A stretch of 51,951 nucleotides of DNA from Deltaproteobacteria bacterium (GCA_016200545.1 JACQEO010000011.1:1-51951); one strand, 5' to 3'; shown: positions 1-9,069, counted from the stretch's first letter. Translations and numbers: made by a program. Notes: generated by a model not told the origin, from the letters alone.

Positions 1-197
1 CCGCACGCAGTAACCGCACCGCAGCAAACCGTCGCACCTCCAACGCCTCGAAGTCCCGCCGCACCCCACGTGGATTGCCCATGCATGATGTCCTACCATA
101 ACGTGACGCGCCTGGCAACTATATTATGCAATCCTCAATAGAGCGCTGGTCTTAGGACGGTTTCGGTCCTGGACTTCCCCTTTCAGGAGGCGGGCAC

Positions 198-1262
198 ATG
201 CGAACGACGCGACGAGCATTCGTAGTGCTCCTCATGGTGGTGAGCGGGTGGACAGCGGGATGCCATCCCGAGGTCGAGGTGCCGCCGCTTCCCGCGGCAA
301 AGATCTCGATCATCGGCGACCGCTTCTTCGACGTGAAGGCACTCTCGCCCGATCGCGCCCTCGTCATCGGCTACCGCGGGAAGATTCTCGAGACGCCGGA
401 CTCCGGCCGCACCTGGGACGTCATTCCCACACCCACCGATCGCGGGCTCTACAGCATCCGGTTCGCGAACGCCCAGACCGGCTGGATCTGCGGTCAAGCC
501 GGCCTGATCTTGGCGACGAAGGACGGCGGCAAGACCTGGACGGAGCAGAAGAGTAACACCGATCAGTATCTCTTCGCGCTCTATCCGCTCAGCGCGACGC
601 ACGTGTACGCCGTCGGCGACAAGTCGACGCTGGTCGAGACCACCGACGCCGGCGCCAACTGGCGGCCGCGAAAGATCGCACAGTCCAGCGAGGGTGTCAG
701 CGAAGACATCGCGCTCGCGGTGCAGGATCCGATCTTCTACGACATCGAGTTCGCCGACGAGCAGAACGGTTGGATCGTCGGCGAGTTCGGCACCATCCGC
801 CACACCGCCGACGGCGGCAAGACCTGGGTCGAGCAACAGAAGAGCCTTCTCGGTGGCGGGATCGTCGACATGTTCGACCTGCCGACGCTCTTCGGCGTCC
901 ATTTCGTCAACAACCAGGAGGGCGTCGCCGCCGGTCTCGAGGGCAAGATCGCCCATACGCACGACGGCGGGAACAGTTGGGCGTTCGACAAGATCGACGA
1001 GGTGCTTGCGATCGAGGATCCCCTCTACGCTCCATTCCTTTTCCCTGACGGGAAGGGCTGGGCGGTGGGGTCCGGTGGTGAGGTCGTCACCAAGGAGCCC
1101 GGCGACGTCGTCTGGAAGCGGGCGAAGCTCGGCATGCGCCTCTTCACTTGGCTGCGCGGCATCGACTTCTTCGATCAGAATAACGGCTGGATCGTCGGCG
1201 GCTTCGGCACCATCCTCAAGACCAAGGACGGCGGCAAGACCTGGACGCCGAACCTCGCCTGA
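198..1262 (+). CDS. YCF48/BNR-repeat lipoprotein
   Basis: A 354-residue secreted protein, probably a lipoprotein folded as a beta-propeller of the YCF48 (photosystem II assembly factor-like) or sialidase BNR type. The N-terminus has two Arg pairs, a hydrophobic stretch and a lipobox ending at Cys22 (WTAGC). The body repeats DGGKTW motifs (near residues 110, 211 and 346) with NGWIVG-type strands between them, the Asp-box signature of this fold. The start is supported by AGGAGG at 185-190, seven bases upstream. In bacteria such proteins are envelope scaffolds or assembly factors; the substrate is not visible. It lies 101 bp before another lipoprotein on the same strand. Confidence 0.85.
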   Translation: MRTTRRAFVVLLMVVSGWTAGCHPEVEVPPLPAAKISIIGDRFFDVKALSPDRALVIGYRGKILETPDSGRTWDVIPTPTDRGLYSIRFANAQTGWICGQAGLILATKDGGKTWTEQKSNTDQYLFALYPLSATHVYAVGDKSTLVETTDAGANWRPRKIAQSSEGVSEDIALAVQDPIFYDIEFADEQNGWIVGEFGTIRHTADGGKTWVEQQKSLLGGGIVDMFDLPTLFGVHFVNNQEGVAAGLEGKIAHTHDGGNSWAFDKIDEVLAIEDPLYAPFLFPDGKGWAVGSGGEVVTKEPGDVVWKRAKLGMRLFTWLRGIDFFDQNNGWIVGGFGTILKTKDGGKTWTPNLA

Positions 1263-1363
1263 CCTTCGCCGAGGGGACGGTCCCCCGTGGGCCGTCCCGC
1301 GACGACGCTCGCATGTGCCGGCTGAATTGATCGCTCCGGCGCGATTCCGTAGCATGGCCTCTG

Positions 1364-2098
1364 ATGCGGGTCCTCGGCGGCGCGTGGCGTGGATGGTGCG
1401 TACCGCTCGCGGGAATGGCGGCGGGTTGCAGTCTGGCGACGCTCCGGCCGCGCGTCGCCGAGCGCGATTTCTTCCCGCTGACGCCGAACTCCCGGTGGGA
1501 GTACGCGGTCAGTCGGCACGCCGGAACGGAGAAGTTTCGCTTCGTCGCGGTCGTACGGCCGGACGATTTTCGTACCGCCGACGGCCGAGCATGTGCGATC
1601 GTGGACGAACAGTACGGTGCCGAAACCGAGCGTTTTCCGGTGATCTACTGCACGGAGAGCGGCTTCCTCCATCGCATCATGTCGCTCGAGTATCGCGGTG
1701 AGACGCTCGAAGACAACGGACTCCGCTCCGGCGAGCTCAAGTTCCTTCCGACCGATCTCCGCCACGCCGGCGCCTGGGAAGGCCTCACCAACGCCTACCG
1801 TCTGCCCGACGGCTCGGGGTTCGAGGTTCAACAGCTGCACCACGTCCACCCCGGGCCCGAGCGCGTCGTGGTGCCGGCGGGCGTGTTCCCGCGCTGCATC
1901 CGCGTCGAGACCACCGCGATCCATTCCGCCGTCGACGGCGGCGGCACGCGGACGGGACCACGCGTGATCTACTACTACTCCGATTGGTATGCGCCCGGCG
2001 TCGGGTTGGTCAAGACGGAGCAGCGCGGCAGCGACGCCGAGCTGGTCGCGACGATCGAGCTCATACGCTACGTCGTCGGCTCTGGGTCACACTCGTGA
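1364..2098 (+). CDS. hypothetical lipoprotein
   Basis: A 244-residue protein with a short N-terminal hydrophobic region and a lipobox-like Cys22 (GMAAGC), so probably an outer or inner membrane lipoprotein. I do not recognise a named family. The mature part contains FFPLTPNSRWEYAV, typical of secreted beta-rich domains that begin after a lipid anchor. The stop overlaps the GTG of the ABC transporter ATPase (GTGA at 2095-2098), so it is probably co-translated with the export operon and could be an accessory lipoprotein of it. That link is inference from spacing. Confidence 0.7.
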   Translation: MRVLGGAWRGWCVPLAGMAAGCSLATLRPRVAERDFFPLTPNSRWEYAVSRHAGTEKFRFVAVVRPDDFRTADGRACAIVDEQYGAETERFPVIYCTESGFLHRIMSLEYRGETLEDNGLRSGELKFLPTDLRHAGAWEGLTNAYRLPDGSGFEVQQLHHVHPGPERVVVPAGVFPRCIRVETTAIHSAVDGGGTRTGPRVIYYYSDWYAPGVGLVKTEQRGSDAELVATIELIRYVVGSGSHS

Positions 2099-3042
2099 TC
2101 GCCGTCGACGGCTTGGTGAAGGATTTCGGCCGCACGCGCGCGGTTGCTGGGGTGAGCTTCAACGTCGCCGCCGGTGAGATCATGGGTCTCCTCGGACCGA
2201 ACGGCTCGGGGAAGACGACGATCATGCGCATCCTCACCGGTTTCTTTCCGCCGACCGAGGGAAGCGTCGCGATCGACGGTCTCGACGTCGAACGCCATCC
2301 GCTCGCGATCCGCGAGCGCATCGGCTATTTGCCCGAGAACGTCGTCCTCTATCCCGATCTCACCGTCGTTCGGTTTCTCCGCTTTTGCGCCGAGGTGAAG
2401 GGCGTCCCGGCCCCGGTCCGGCGCGCTCGCCTCGACGAGGTGATCGGCGCCTGCGGTCTGACGGAGGTCGCCGGCAAGTTGATCGGTAAGCTCTCGAAGG
2501 GCTACCGCCAGCGCGTCGGCATCGCGCAAGCGCTCGTGCATCGACCCCGCGTCCTCATTCTCGACGAACCGACCGTCGGCCTCGATCCGCGGCAGATCAT
2601 CGAGATTCGCACGCTCATCAAGGCGCTCGCCGGTTCGACGACGGTGCTGCTGAGCACGCACATCCTGCCCGAGGTGAGCATGACCTGCGGGCGCGTCATC
2701 ATCATCGACTACGGGCGGATCATCGCCGAAGACACCGCCCTCGGCCTGACACAGCGGGTGCGGGGATCCGACGAGACGCGCGTGCGCGTTGCCGGCCCAC
2801 GTGCCGACGTGCTCGCGGCGCTCGCCGCCGTCGGCGGCCTCGACGAGCTTCGCGAGGAGCCAACGGGCGACGGCGCCGTCACGGTCGTCGTCCGTTCCGC
2901 GCGCGGCGACGCCCTCCGGTGCGAGATCGCGGCGCTCGTCATCGGCCGTGGCTGGGGGCTCCTGGAGATGCGCACGCTGCCGATGAGCCTCGAAGACCTC
3001 TTCGTCCGTCTCGTGCGCGACGATCGGGACGCCGCGGCGTGA
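2095..3042 (+). CDS. ABC transporter ATP-binding protein (GldA-like)
   Basis: A 315-residue ABC ATPase that would energise an ABC-2 type membrane complex. Walker A is GPNGSGKTT near residue 35, the signature is LSKGYRQR near 135, and Walker B is VLILDEP near 155, followed by the H-loop STHI. A C-terminal domain of about 100 residues follows, as in the GldA/NatA family. I choose GTG 2095 because it overlaps the previous stop and the conserved fold (IAVDGLVKDFG) begins there; a longer reading would run back into the preceding gene. With the next three genes it forms a complete GldA-GldF-GldG-DUF4340 unit. The substrate is unknown. Confidence 0.9.
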   Translation: MIAVDGLVKDFGRTRAVAGVSFNVAAGEIMGLLGPNGSGKTTIMRILTGFFPPTEGSVAIDGLDVERHPLAIRERIGYLPENVVLYPDLTVVRFLRFCAEVKGVPAPVRRARLDEVIGACGLTEVAGKLIGKLSKGYRQRVGIAQALVHRPRVLILDEPTVGLDPRQIIEIRTLIKALAGSTTVLLSTHILPEVSMTCGRVIIIDYGRIIAEDTALGLTQRVRGSDETRVRVAGPRADVLAALAAVGGLDELREEPTGDGAVTVVVRSARGDALRCEIAALVIGRGWGLLEMRTLPMSLEDLFVRLVRDDRDAAA

Positions 3043-3788
3043 AGAGGACGCTCGCGCTCGTCCGCAAGGAGCTGGCGTCCTACTTCGCCGGCCCGCTCGT
3101 CTACGTCGTCATTGGCGCCTTTCTCTGCGCCACCGGATTGCAGTTCTACACGACGCTCAACAGCTACGTGACGATCGGCTTCGGGCTCAACATCCTCGAG
3201 CATTTCTGGGAGGAGTTCTTCGTCAACTACATCGCGTTCTACTTGCTGATCGTCGTGCCGCTGTTCACGATGCGCTTGCTTGCCGAGGAGCGCCGCCTCG
3301 GGACGATCGAGCTGCTCTACACGTACCCGCTCCGTGATCGCGAGATCATGTTCGCGAAGTTCGCTGCGTGTCTGATCGTCTTTCTGCTGTTCATCGCCGG
3401 TACGCTCCTCTACCCGGCGATCGTCTACGCGATTCAGCCGTTCGATCCGCGTCCCTTCGTCGCGCGCTACCTCGGAACGTTGCTCTTCCTCGGGAGCTGC
3501 ATCGCATGCGGACTCTTCATCTCGTCGTTGACCGAGAGCCAGGTGATCGCCTCGTCATGCACCTTCGTCGTCCTCTTGTTGTTCTGGATTCTCACGTGGA
3601 ACGAGGCGGCGGTGAGTACCTCGCTCGTGACCGTACTCAGTCAGACGTCGACGTTCGATCACTTTCACACCTTCGCGACCGGAGTCATCGATCTGAAGGA
3701 CTGCCTCTACTTTCTCTTCTTCATCGGCCTTTTTCTCTTTTTGACGTTGCGCTCCATGGAGTCGCGGCAGTGGCGCGGCAGACGGTGA
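3039..3788 (+). CDS. ABC-2 type permease (GldF-like)
   Basis: A 249-residue integral membrane protein with about six hydrophobic segments, starting with the VRKELASYFAGP motif common at the start of ABC-2 permeases. The LAEERRLGTIELLYTYPLRD stretch is the conserved cytoplasmic coupling motif of the GldF/NosY group. GTG 3039 overlaps the ATPase stop (GTGA). It should form the membrane channel with the ATPase encoded just upstream and the GldG-like protein downstream. Family assignment is firm; the exported substrate cannot be told. Confidence 0.88.
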   Translation: MKRTLALVRKELASYFAGPLVYVVIGAFLCATGLQFYTTLNSYVTIGFGLNILEHFWEEFFVNYIAFYLLIVVPLFTMRLLAEERRLGTIELLYTYPLRDREIMFAKFAACLIVFLLFIAGTLLYPAIVYAIQPFDPRPFVARYLGTLLFLGSCIACGLFISSLTESQVIASSCTFVVLLLFWILTWNEAAVSTSLVTVLSQTSTFDHFHTFATGVIDLKDCLYFLFFIGLFLFLTLRSMESRQWRGRR

Positions 3789-5122
3789 GGCGGGGTATAC
3801 GCAGGCTGCCGGCGCTCGTCCTCGGCACGCTCGGGCTCCTCGGCTGCGCGGCGCTGGTGATCGTCCTCGCATACCGACACAGCGTGCGCCTCGACCTCAC
3901 ACCCGAGCGCAACTACACGCTGTCGCCGCACGCGCGGCGCATCCTCACGGGGCTCGACCGCGACGTTCACGTCACCGTCTTCGTGCGCAGCGCGGACGCG
4001 CGGACGCCGTTCCTCAAGGACCTCCTGTGGCGCGTGGCGAACGCATCGCCGCGGGTGCGCTATGACTTCGTCGACCTCAACCGTTCGCCGGCGCTCGCCC
4101 ACCAGTACGGCATCGAGCGCTACGGCGCGCTCGTCGTCGAGAGCGGCGGCCGGCGGCGTGACATCTCGAATCCGTCCGAAGGCACGCTGCTGAGCGCCGT
4201 ACTCGCCGTGACCCGCCCGTCGGAGCGAGTGGCGTACTTTCTCACCGGTCACGGCGAGCACGCGCCGACTGACAGCGACCGCAAACTGGGGTGCTCGAGC
4301 GCGGCGCGCGCGCTCGAGGAAGATTTGTTCCGCGTGCGCGAGCTGCCGCTCGTCGGACCCGACGGCGTGCCTGCGGACGCTTCCGTGGTCGTCGTTGCGG
4401 GTCCGCGGAAGGACCTGCTGCCCGGCGAGGCCGCGCGGCTCGACGCCTACCTCGACCGCGGAGGCGCGCTCTTGCTGCTGCTCGATCCGGAGAGCCCGGG
4501 GACGATCGCGGCGGTCGCCGCCGGTCGCGGCATCACGCCCCTCGACGAGGTCGTGATCGATCCGGAGCGCCGCCTGGCGTCTGGGGAGGGAGTCACGATC
4601 CTCGTCTCCGGTCTCACGCCGACCTTTCTCGTGAGCGGCACGCTCGCGGCGCCGCCGGTCTTCTCGCGCGCCCGGCCGCTGCGACTCGCGAGCGGCGACG
4701 AGACGCGCGCGATCGGTTTTCTCCAGAGTGGCGCGGGGAGCTATGCGGTAGCCGTCGGTGCAGCGGCTGACGCCGTGGGCGGCCCGCGGAGCGCGCAGGT
4801 CGTTGGCGCCGCGGTTGCTTTTCCGACCACGGCCGACGGCGTCAAGCCGGGGCGCCTCATGGTTCTCGGCGACGCCGATTTCACGACCAACGCGTTCCTC
4901 GACTATCTCGGCAACCGCGACCTCTTGGTGAACGCCGTCAACTGGCTCACCCGCGACGAATCGTTGATCGCGGCGCGCGCGCAGCAGAAGGAGACCGGTC
5001 GCGAGCAGTTCTTCGTCACCGAGGCGCAGGGTCGGATGGCGTTCTGGCTCGCTGCCGTCGCCCAGCCGGCCGTCTTCTTCGCGTTCGGCGTCTTCGTCTT
5101 CATTCGCAGGCGCTTGGCATGA
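3785..5122 (+). CDS. GldG-like ABC auxiliary protein
   Basis: About 445 residues: an N-terminal transmembrane helix, a large periplasmic-type domain and a C-terminal helix ending in FVFIRRR, the usual architecture of GldG/DUF4350-type auxiliary proteins of ABC-2 exporters. The region RLDLTPERNYTLSPHAR just after the first helix is characteristic of the family, as is the ABC-type-transport domain containing LTGHGEHAP. GTG 3785 overlaps the permease stop; an in-frame GTG at 3770 is an alternative. In gliding Bacteroidetes GldG works with GldA and GldF, but homologous sets occur widely in non-gliding bacteria. Confidence 0.82.
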   Translation: MRRGIRRLPALVLGTLGLLGCAALVIVLAYRHSVRLDLTPERNYTLSPHARRILTGLDRDVHVTVFVRSADARTPFLKDLLWRVANASPRVRYDFVDLNRSPALAHQYGIERYGALVVESGGRRRDISNPSEGTLLSAVLAVTRPSERVAYFLTGHGEHAPTDSDRKLGCSSAARALEEDLFRVRELPLVGPDGVPADASVVVVAGPRKDLLPGEAARLDAYLDRGGALLLLLDPESPGTIAAVAAGRGITPLDEVVIDPERRLASGEGVTILVSGLTPTFLVSGTLAAPPVFSRARPLRLASGDETRAIGFLQSGAGSYAVAVGAAADAVGGPRSAQVVGAAVAFPTTADGVKPGRLMVLGDADFTTNAFLDYLGNRDLLVNAVNWLTRDESLIAARAQQKETGREQFFVTEAQGRMAFWLAAVAQPAVFFAFGVFVFIRRRLA

Positions 5123-5670
5123 GCTGGCGCGCCGTCGGTGTCGTCTACGCCTTTTTGGTGCTCCTGCTCGCGTTCGTGCTGCTGGTCGAGCGGAGGCCGG
5201 AGGTCGAGGCGCCGCCACCCGAGGCGGCGCCGGCGCGCTCGCTCTTGGGCATCGAGCCGAGCGCCGTGCGCGTCGTCGTGTTCCGCCGCGCCGACGCGCG
5301 CGTCCGCGCCGAGCGCGACGACGGCCACTGGCGCACTGTCGAGCCTGCGAGGGCGGTCGTGCCCTCCGATCTCGTGGATGCGGCGGTGGCGACGCTCACC
5401 GCCGGTCAGGTGTCGGAGGTGATCGCCGACGACGCGCGCGCCAGCGATCTCGCGACCTTCGGGCTCGCCGTGCCGACCGCAGCGATCGTACTGAAGACCC
5501 GGTCCGACGGTGGCGGGCGCGAGGTGACGGTCCTCTTCGGCGCGTACAATCCGACGCGGACGGCCCTCTACGCGCGCCTGGCCGACGATCCACGTGTATA
5601 TCTCGTCGGCTTGAACGTCCGCTACTATGAGGATCTGATCTTCGAGGCTGCGCTCCCCGGACGCGGCTGA
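5119..5670 (+). CDS. DUF4340 domain protein
   Basis: A 183-residue protein with one N-terminal transmembrane helix (residues about 5-22) followed by a DUF4340-type domain with the phrase ASDLATFGLAVPTAAIVLK. DUF4340 proteins regularly follow GldG-like genes. The ATG overlaps the GldG-like stop (ATGA). It is shorter than many DUF4340 proteins, which carry two or more repeats, so this may be a one-repeat version. Its 3' end overlaps the convergent trmB gene by 46 bp. Role in the transporter complex is inferred from context only. Confidence 0.75.
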   Translation: MSWRAVGVVYAFLVLLLAFVLLVERRPEVEAPPPEAAPARSLLGIEPSAVRVVVFRRADARVRAERDDGHWRTVEPARAVVPSDLVDAAVATLTAGQVSEVIADDARASDLATFGLAVPTAAIVLKTRSDGGGREVTVLFGAYNPTRTALYARLADDPRVYLVGLNVRYYEDLIFEAALPGRG

Positions 5671-6281
5671 GGCGTGCCGGCGAGCGCGTGCTCGGCGCGG
5701 GCCCGGCGTGCGAAGCGAGCGAGGTGGAGGATCCGTCCTTCGACGCGGTACTTATGGGCGAACGCGGTGCCGAACCCGGGATGGTCGTCGCCGGGTACGA
5801 GATCCACGAACGTCCCACTGGCGATGATCGCGGCTCGGATCGTCGCCATGTAGGTGCCGACGTCGGTCGCGATGTAGATCTCGCCGCCGGCGACAAGCGT
5901 GCGCGCGAGTGCACGAATGAATCCGGGAGAGAAGATACGGCGCCATCCATGGCGCCGCTTTGGCCACGGATCCGGGAAGTAGACGTGGTACGCGTGCACC
6001 GACGCCGTGGGGACGATCGCGAGCACGTAGGTCGCGTCCGCCTGGAGCGTCCGGACCCGCGGCGTGCCGAGGCGCGCGACGCGCGCTGCCACACGCCGCG
6101 CCTTTCGCGGGGCGCGCTCGATGCCGAGGAGGTTGTGCCGCGGCGCCGCAGCCGCACGCGTGAGGAGAAACGTGCCGTCGCCGCAGCCGATCTCGATCTC
6201 GACGGGCGCGTCGTCGCCGAAGAGCGCCGTCCAGAAGGAGCGCCCGCCCAGCCGCGGGAAGACGACCGCGTGCATGCTCAT
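5625..6281 (-). CDS. trmB: tRNA (guanine-N7)-methyltransferase
   Basis: A 218-residue SAM-dependent methyltransferase that would make m7G46 in tRNA variable loops. The SAM-binding motif EIGCGDGTFLL is near residue 30, LGIERAPRKA follows, and the TrmB signature FPDPWPKRRH is near residue 107; the C-terminal TDVGTYM and PGFGTAFAHKY segments also fit. The start ATG overlaps the stop of the SDR gene upstream (ATGA at 6281-6278); an ATG two codons in is an alternative. The C-terminal tail after residue 185 is longer and less conserved and overlaps the convergent DUF4340 gene. Confidence 0.9.
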   Translation of the reverse strand: MSMHAVVFPRLGGRSFWTALFGDDAPVEIEIGCGDGTFLLTRAAAAPRHNLLGIERAPRKARRVAARVARLGTPRVRTLQADATYVLAIVPTASVHAYHVYFPDPWPKRRHGWRRIFSPGFIRALARTLVAGGEIYIATDVGTYMATIRAAIIASGTFVDLVPGDDHPGFGTAFAHKYRVEGRILHLARFARRARAEHALAGTPQPRPGSAASKIRSS

Positions 6282-7012
6282 CGCACGTATGGCGAGCGTT
6301 GCGGACGCAGGACGATCTCGGCGCAGGCCGCCGTCGAGGTCGTGCGAAGGGCAAACAGCACCGCGGCGGCGACGTCGTCGGATCGAAGCATCCGCGCCCG
6401 GTCGACCTTGCGGTTGGAAGGGATGAGCGTGGTATCCACGAATCCGGGGCAGATCACCGAGACGCGGATGCCCAACTCACGGACCTCCTCGAAGAGCGAC
6501 TGGGCGAAGCCCCGGACGCCGAATTTCGCCGCCGAGTAGGCGGCGGCGCCGGCGCTGCCGGTCATGCCGGCGATCGAGGCGACGAAGACGATCGCCGGCT
6601 CGGTGCCGCGGCGTAGATCGGGCAGCAGATGATGCGTGAGCAGCATCGGCGCGCGTAGGTTGAGGCGCAGGGTCCGGTCCCACGTCGCGATCGGCGCGCG
6701 CGCGAAGTCACCGTGAGGTGGCGCTCCTCCGGCGTTGTGCACAAGGAGATCGATGCCGCCGAGGACCGCCCGCGCGCGCGTGACCAACGTCGCGACGGCG
6801 GCGTCGTCGGTAAGATCGGCGACGATCGCATGCGCGCGGCCGCCGGTGTAGGTCACCTCGGTAACGACCGCGTCGAGCTCGCGCGCGCTGCGCGCGGTGA
6901 CGGCGACCGTCGCGCCGGCGCGCGCCAACGCCAGCGCGATCGCGCGTCCGATTCCGCGACCGCCACCGGTGACGAGCGCGGCGCGCGCGTGCAGGAGAGC
7001 GTCGCTCGTCAC
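6278..7012 (-). CDS. SDR family oxidoreductase
   Basis: A 244-residue classical short-chain dehydrogenase/reductase. The Rossmann motif GGGRGIGRA is near residue 15, NAGG near residue 88, the catalytic Ser is in FVASIAG, and the YSAAKFG motif gives Tyr and Lys. ICPGFVDT is the usual post-catalytic strand. GTG 7012 gives a standard-length protein; the upstream in-frame extension is not SDR-like. It precedes trmB in a two-gene minus-strand unit. Substrate is unknown; the NADP/NAD preference cannot be read confidently. Confidence 0.88.
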   Translation of the reverse strand: MTSDALLHARAALVTGGGRGIGRAIALALARAGATVAVTARSARELDAVVTEVTYTGGRAHAIVADLTDDAAVATLVTRARAVLGGIDLLVHNAGGAPPHGDFARAPIATWDRTLRLNLRAPMLLTHHLLPDLRRGTEPAIVFVASIAGMTGSAGAAAYSAAKFGVRGFAQSLFEEVRELGIRVSVICPGFVDTTLIPSNRKVDRARMLRSDDVAAAVLFALRTTSTAACAEIVLRPQRSPYVR

Positions 7013-7100
7013 GACCGGGTCGCGTTTACCACAGCGGGCGGGGCCTATCCACGTACTTTCATACGCCCGCACTCGCATCACGTGCCAACCAGGACGAACG

Positions 7101-7235
7101 ATGAAAGCCGCGGTCCTGCACCATTTCCAAGAATCGCTGCGCGTGGAGTCCGTGGATCTCGTGGGAGCCTCGGACGGGCGAGGTCCCCTGAAGAGGACTA
7201 CCCCTGATCCCGCCAACCTGGCCGTGGTGGCGTGA
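7101..7235 (+). pseudogene. zinc alcohol dehydrogenase N-terminal stub
   Basis: An open frame of 44 codons beginning MKAAVLHHFQESLRVESVD, the typical first 20 residues of medium-chain zinc-dependent alcohol dehydrogenases. After about residue 23 the similarity stops and the frame ends at a TGA. A ribosome site (AGGACGA) sits before the ATG. The catalytic and cofactor domains of a roughly 340-residue enzyme are missing, so this is the 5' remnant of a deleted gene. It marks the start of a degenerate stretch that runs to about 7850. Confidence 0.65.
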
Positions 7236-7852
7236 CCCGGGCCGTCATCGGTGCCGGCGCTCCCAGCAACGCTGACGCGCTGCTCCCTCGCGATTCTCTT
7301 GCTTGCGGAGATCCGGGACCCGCTCGTTCGCCTTCATTCTTACCCCAACAGGCTCACGTCTCAGCATCCACACATCGCATACCTGATCTAGGCAGGAGGT
7401 ATTGTCAAAAGTTGTGGATAGCGGCGTAGGCGCGCGATGCAGTCGCGGCCGCTGCGTGCAGGAGCCGAACCGCCCGGCTCTCGCGCTCTTTCACCTCGAA
7501 CGGCCCCATGATGGAGCAATCTGACGCGGTGCGCTGCTGACCTCTTTCGTATTCAGGGGCGTCCCCTTTTTGGCCGGCGTGACCAATTCCTCGAAGATCG
7601 CGTTGACGGCGGCTGACTGATCCCTGCGCCGGATGATGGCGCCGCCCATGCACGCGCATTCACGGCCGTACTCGTGCTCGATCTCGCGCACTTCGCCTGT
7701 TCGGGCTGCCATGTCGTCCGCTCGCTCTTAGCGACGCTTGGCATCCGCTTCGTTGCCGCCGTCAAGATTCTCCTTGACCGTAGAAGGCTGATCTTGGTAC
7801 CCGATCCTGTCGACGGTTGCACGCTGCGAATCCCGAACCCGGAGACCCGATT
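7236..7852. other. degenerate intergenic region
   Basis: About 600 bp without a convincing intact gene. The minus strand has an open frame at 7491-7712 (73 codons, with GGAIIRRRDQSAAVNAIFEE) whose apparent continuation, GPFEVKERESRAVRLL, lies in another frame ending at 7405. Together they could be a broken small gene, but I recognise no family. The sequence between 7236 and 7400 shows nothing. Flanked by the alcohol dehydrogenase stub, this looks like a deletion scar. Confidence 0.35.
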
Positions 7853-8974
7853 GTGTTCCCGACCAGACGCACGCGCCCGCTTCAGCTCCTCCAGTGCGCC
7901 GTTGCGCTGACACTCATGTTCGGCACGTCGGCTTCGGTTCGTGCGCAGCCCCTCAGCCGCGCCTTCGATGATTACGCCCTCCTCGGACGTATGAAGGTCA
8001 AGATCAAGAACCTCGGGATGATCGCGGGTGGAAACATTGGCGCGATCGATCCCGGGGCACAACTCAAGCTGGGCAAGTCGGTCGCGGTCAGCGATGAAGT
8101 GCAAGCGGCCGGTGACATCGTGGCCCTGGGGCGGCGCGCGAGCGCCTGTGAGGTGTTTACGAACGCGCTCCTCGGGAGGGACTACGTCCTGCGGTGCGGC
8201 GACCCGACAGGTTTCACACCGCCGCTTCTCACGTTGCCATCGCTGCCTGCGTTCATGCCCGGGACCACACCCCTTGCGATCGCGCAGGGCACCACCACGA
8301 CCCTCGTAGCGGGAGCGTATGGCGCCGTGGGGCTGCAGAATGATGTGCGGCTGATCTTTCCGGGTGGGACGTATGAGTTCGCGAGCCTGACCACGGGGCG
8401 TAGGATTGAACTCGTCTTTCAGGCGCCGACGACCGTCAATGTCGCCGGTCAGGTGAAGTTAGGCAATCAGACCGTGATCCTGCGCGACCCCGGCGTCGAC
8501 ATCCTGGATGTTCGCTTCAATATTGGCGGCAACGCACTCCTGGGAGCGAGCAGCAATCTTGCGGGCGACTTTTTCGCCCCGCAGGGGGCGCTGGGCTTCG
8601 GGCGCTCTGGGTTTTTCAAGGGCCGATATGTGGGCAGGCGTGTCTCCAGCGACCACTCGATCATCGTCGAGGGATTGAACATACCGAGCCCAAGCGCGGC
8701 CCCGACGAGCACGTCATCGTCCGATTCGGAGACGCCAACGCCGCTGGCGAGTCCGACGCTGACGCCGACAGCCACGTCGACCCCGACTCCGCTGCCAACG
8801 CCGACCGCCACTGCCACCACGACGGTGACGCCGACCCCGACTCCGCTGCCAACGCCGACCGCCACTGCCACCACGACGGTGACGCCGACCCCGACTCCGC
8901 TGCCAACGCCGACCGCCACCGCCACCACGACGGTGACGCCGACCCCGCGACGCTCACGGCGACGCCGACGCTGA
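7853..8974 (+). CDS. secreted protein with Thr-Pro repeat linker (5' part)
   Basis: A 373-residue reading with a signal peptide (hydrophobic core after LQLLQC, cleavage near VRAQP) and a beta-rich domain of about 240 residues that repeats short strands such as VAGQVKLGNQTVILRDPG. From residue about 285 it becomes a Thr-Pro linker coded by a 54-bp tandem repeat. GTG 7853 is chosen because GGAG lies eight bases upstream; TTG 7817 is in frame but adds a charged leader. After residue 365 the frame turns into an Arg-rich tail and stops at 8974, while the Thr-Pro pattern continues in another frame. I think the true gene ran to 9981 and carries a 2-bp indel near 8947. Confidence 0.65.
   Translation: MFPTRRTRPLQLLQCAVALTLMFGTSASVRAQPLSRAFDDYALLGRMKVKIKNLGMIAGGNIGAIDPGAQLKLGKSVAVSDEVQAAGDIVALGRRASACEVFTNALLGRDYVLRCGDPTGFTPPLLTLPSLPAFMPGTTPLAIAQGTTTTLVAGAYGAVGLQNDVRLIFPGGTYEFASLTTGRRIELVFQAPTTVNVAGQVKLGNQTVILRDPGVDILDVRFNIGGNALLGASSNLAGDFFAPQGALGFGRSGFFKGRYVGRRVSSDHSIIVEGLNIPSPSAAPTSTSSSDSETPTPLASPTLTPTATSTPTPLPTPTATATTTVTPTPTPLPTPTATATTTVTPTPTPLPTPTATATTTVTPTPRRSRRRRR
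8774..8935 (+). repeat. 54-bp tandem repeat, three copies
   Basis: Three near-identical 54-bp units at 8774, 8828 and 8882, each 18 codons of Thr, Pro, Ala, Leu and Val. They differ by a few substitutions such as the Ser codon in copy one. A fourth copy begins at 8936 but breaks after 12 bases, exactly where the reading frame is lost. The unit length is a multiple of three, so copy-number change would keep frame. Confidence 0.9.
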
Positions 8975-9060
8975 CGGCGACGCTCACTGCCACGCCGACG
9001 CTGACGGCGACGCTCACCGCCACGCCGACGCTGACGGCGACGCTCACCGCCACCCCGACG
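8971..9060 (+). repeat. 30-bp tandem repeat, three copies
   Basis: Three 30-bp units starting at 8971, 9001 and 9031, coding for Thr-Leu-Thr-Ala-Thr and Pro when read in the frame of the downstream segment. A partial unit precedes them from 8947. The period differs from the adjacent 54-bp array, so two repeat families abut at the point of frame change. Confidence 0.85.
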
Positions 9061-9069
9061 CTGACGCCG

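Noticed and set aside
3707..5218. 503-codon minus-strand open frame opposite the GldG-like gene
   Set aside because: Arg/Glu/Ala-rich shadow; the plus strand has clear GldG-like motifs and overlaps its neighbours correctly.
8774..9060. Regular repeats resembling a CRISPR array
   Set aside because: Units are 54 and 30 bp, contiguous with no spacers, and code for Thr-Pro linkers.
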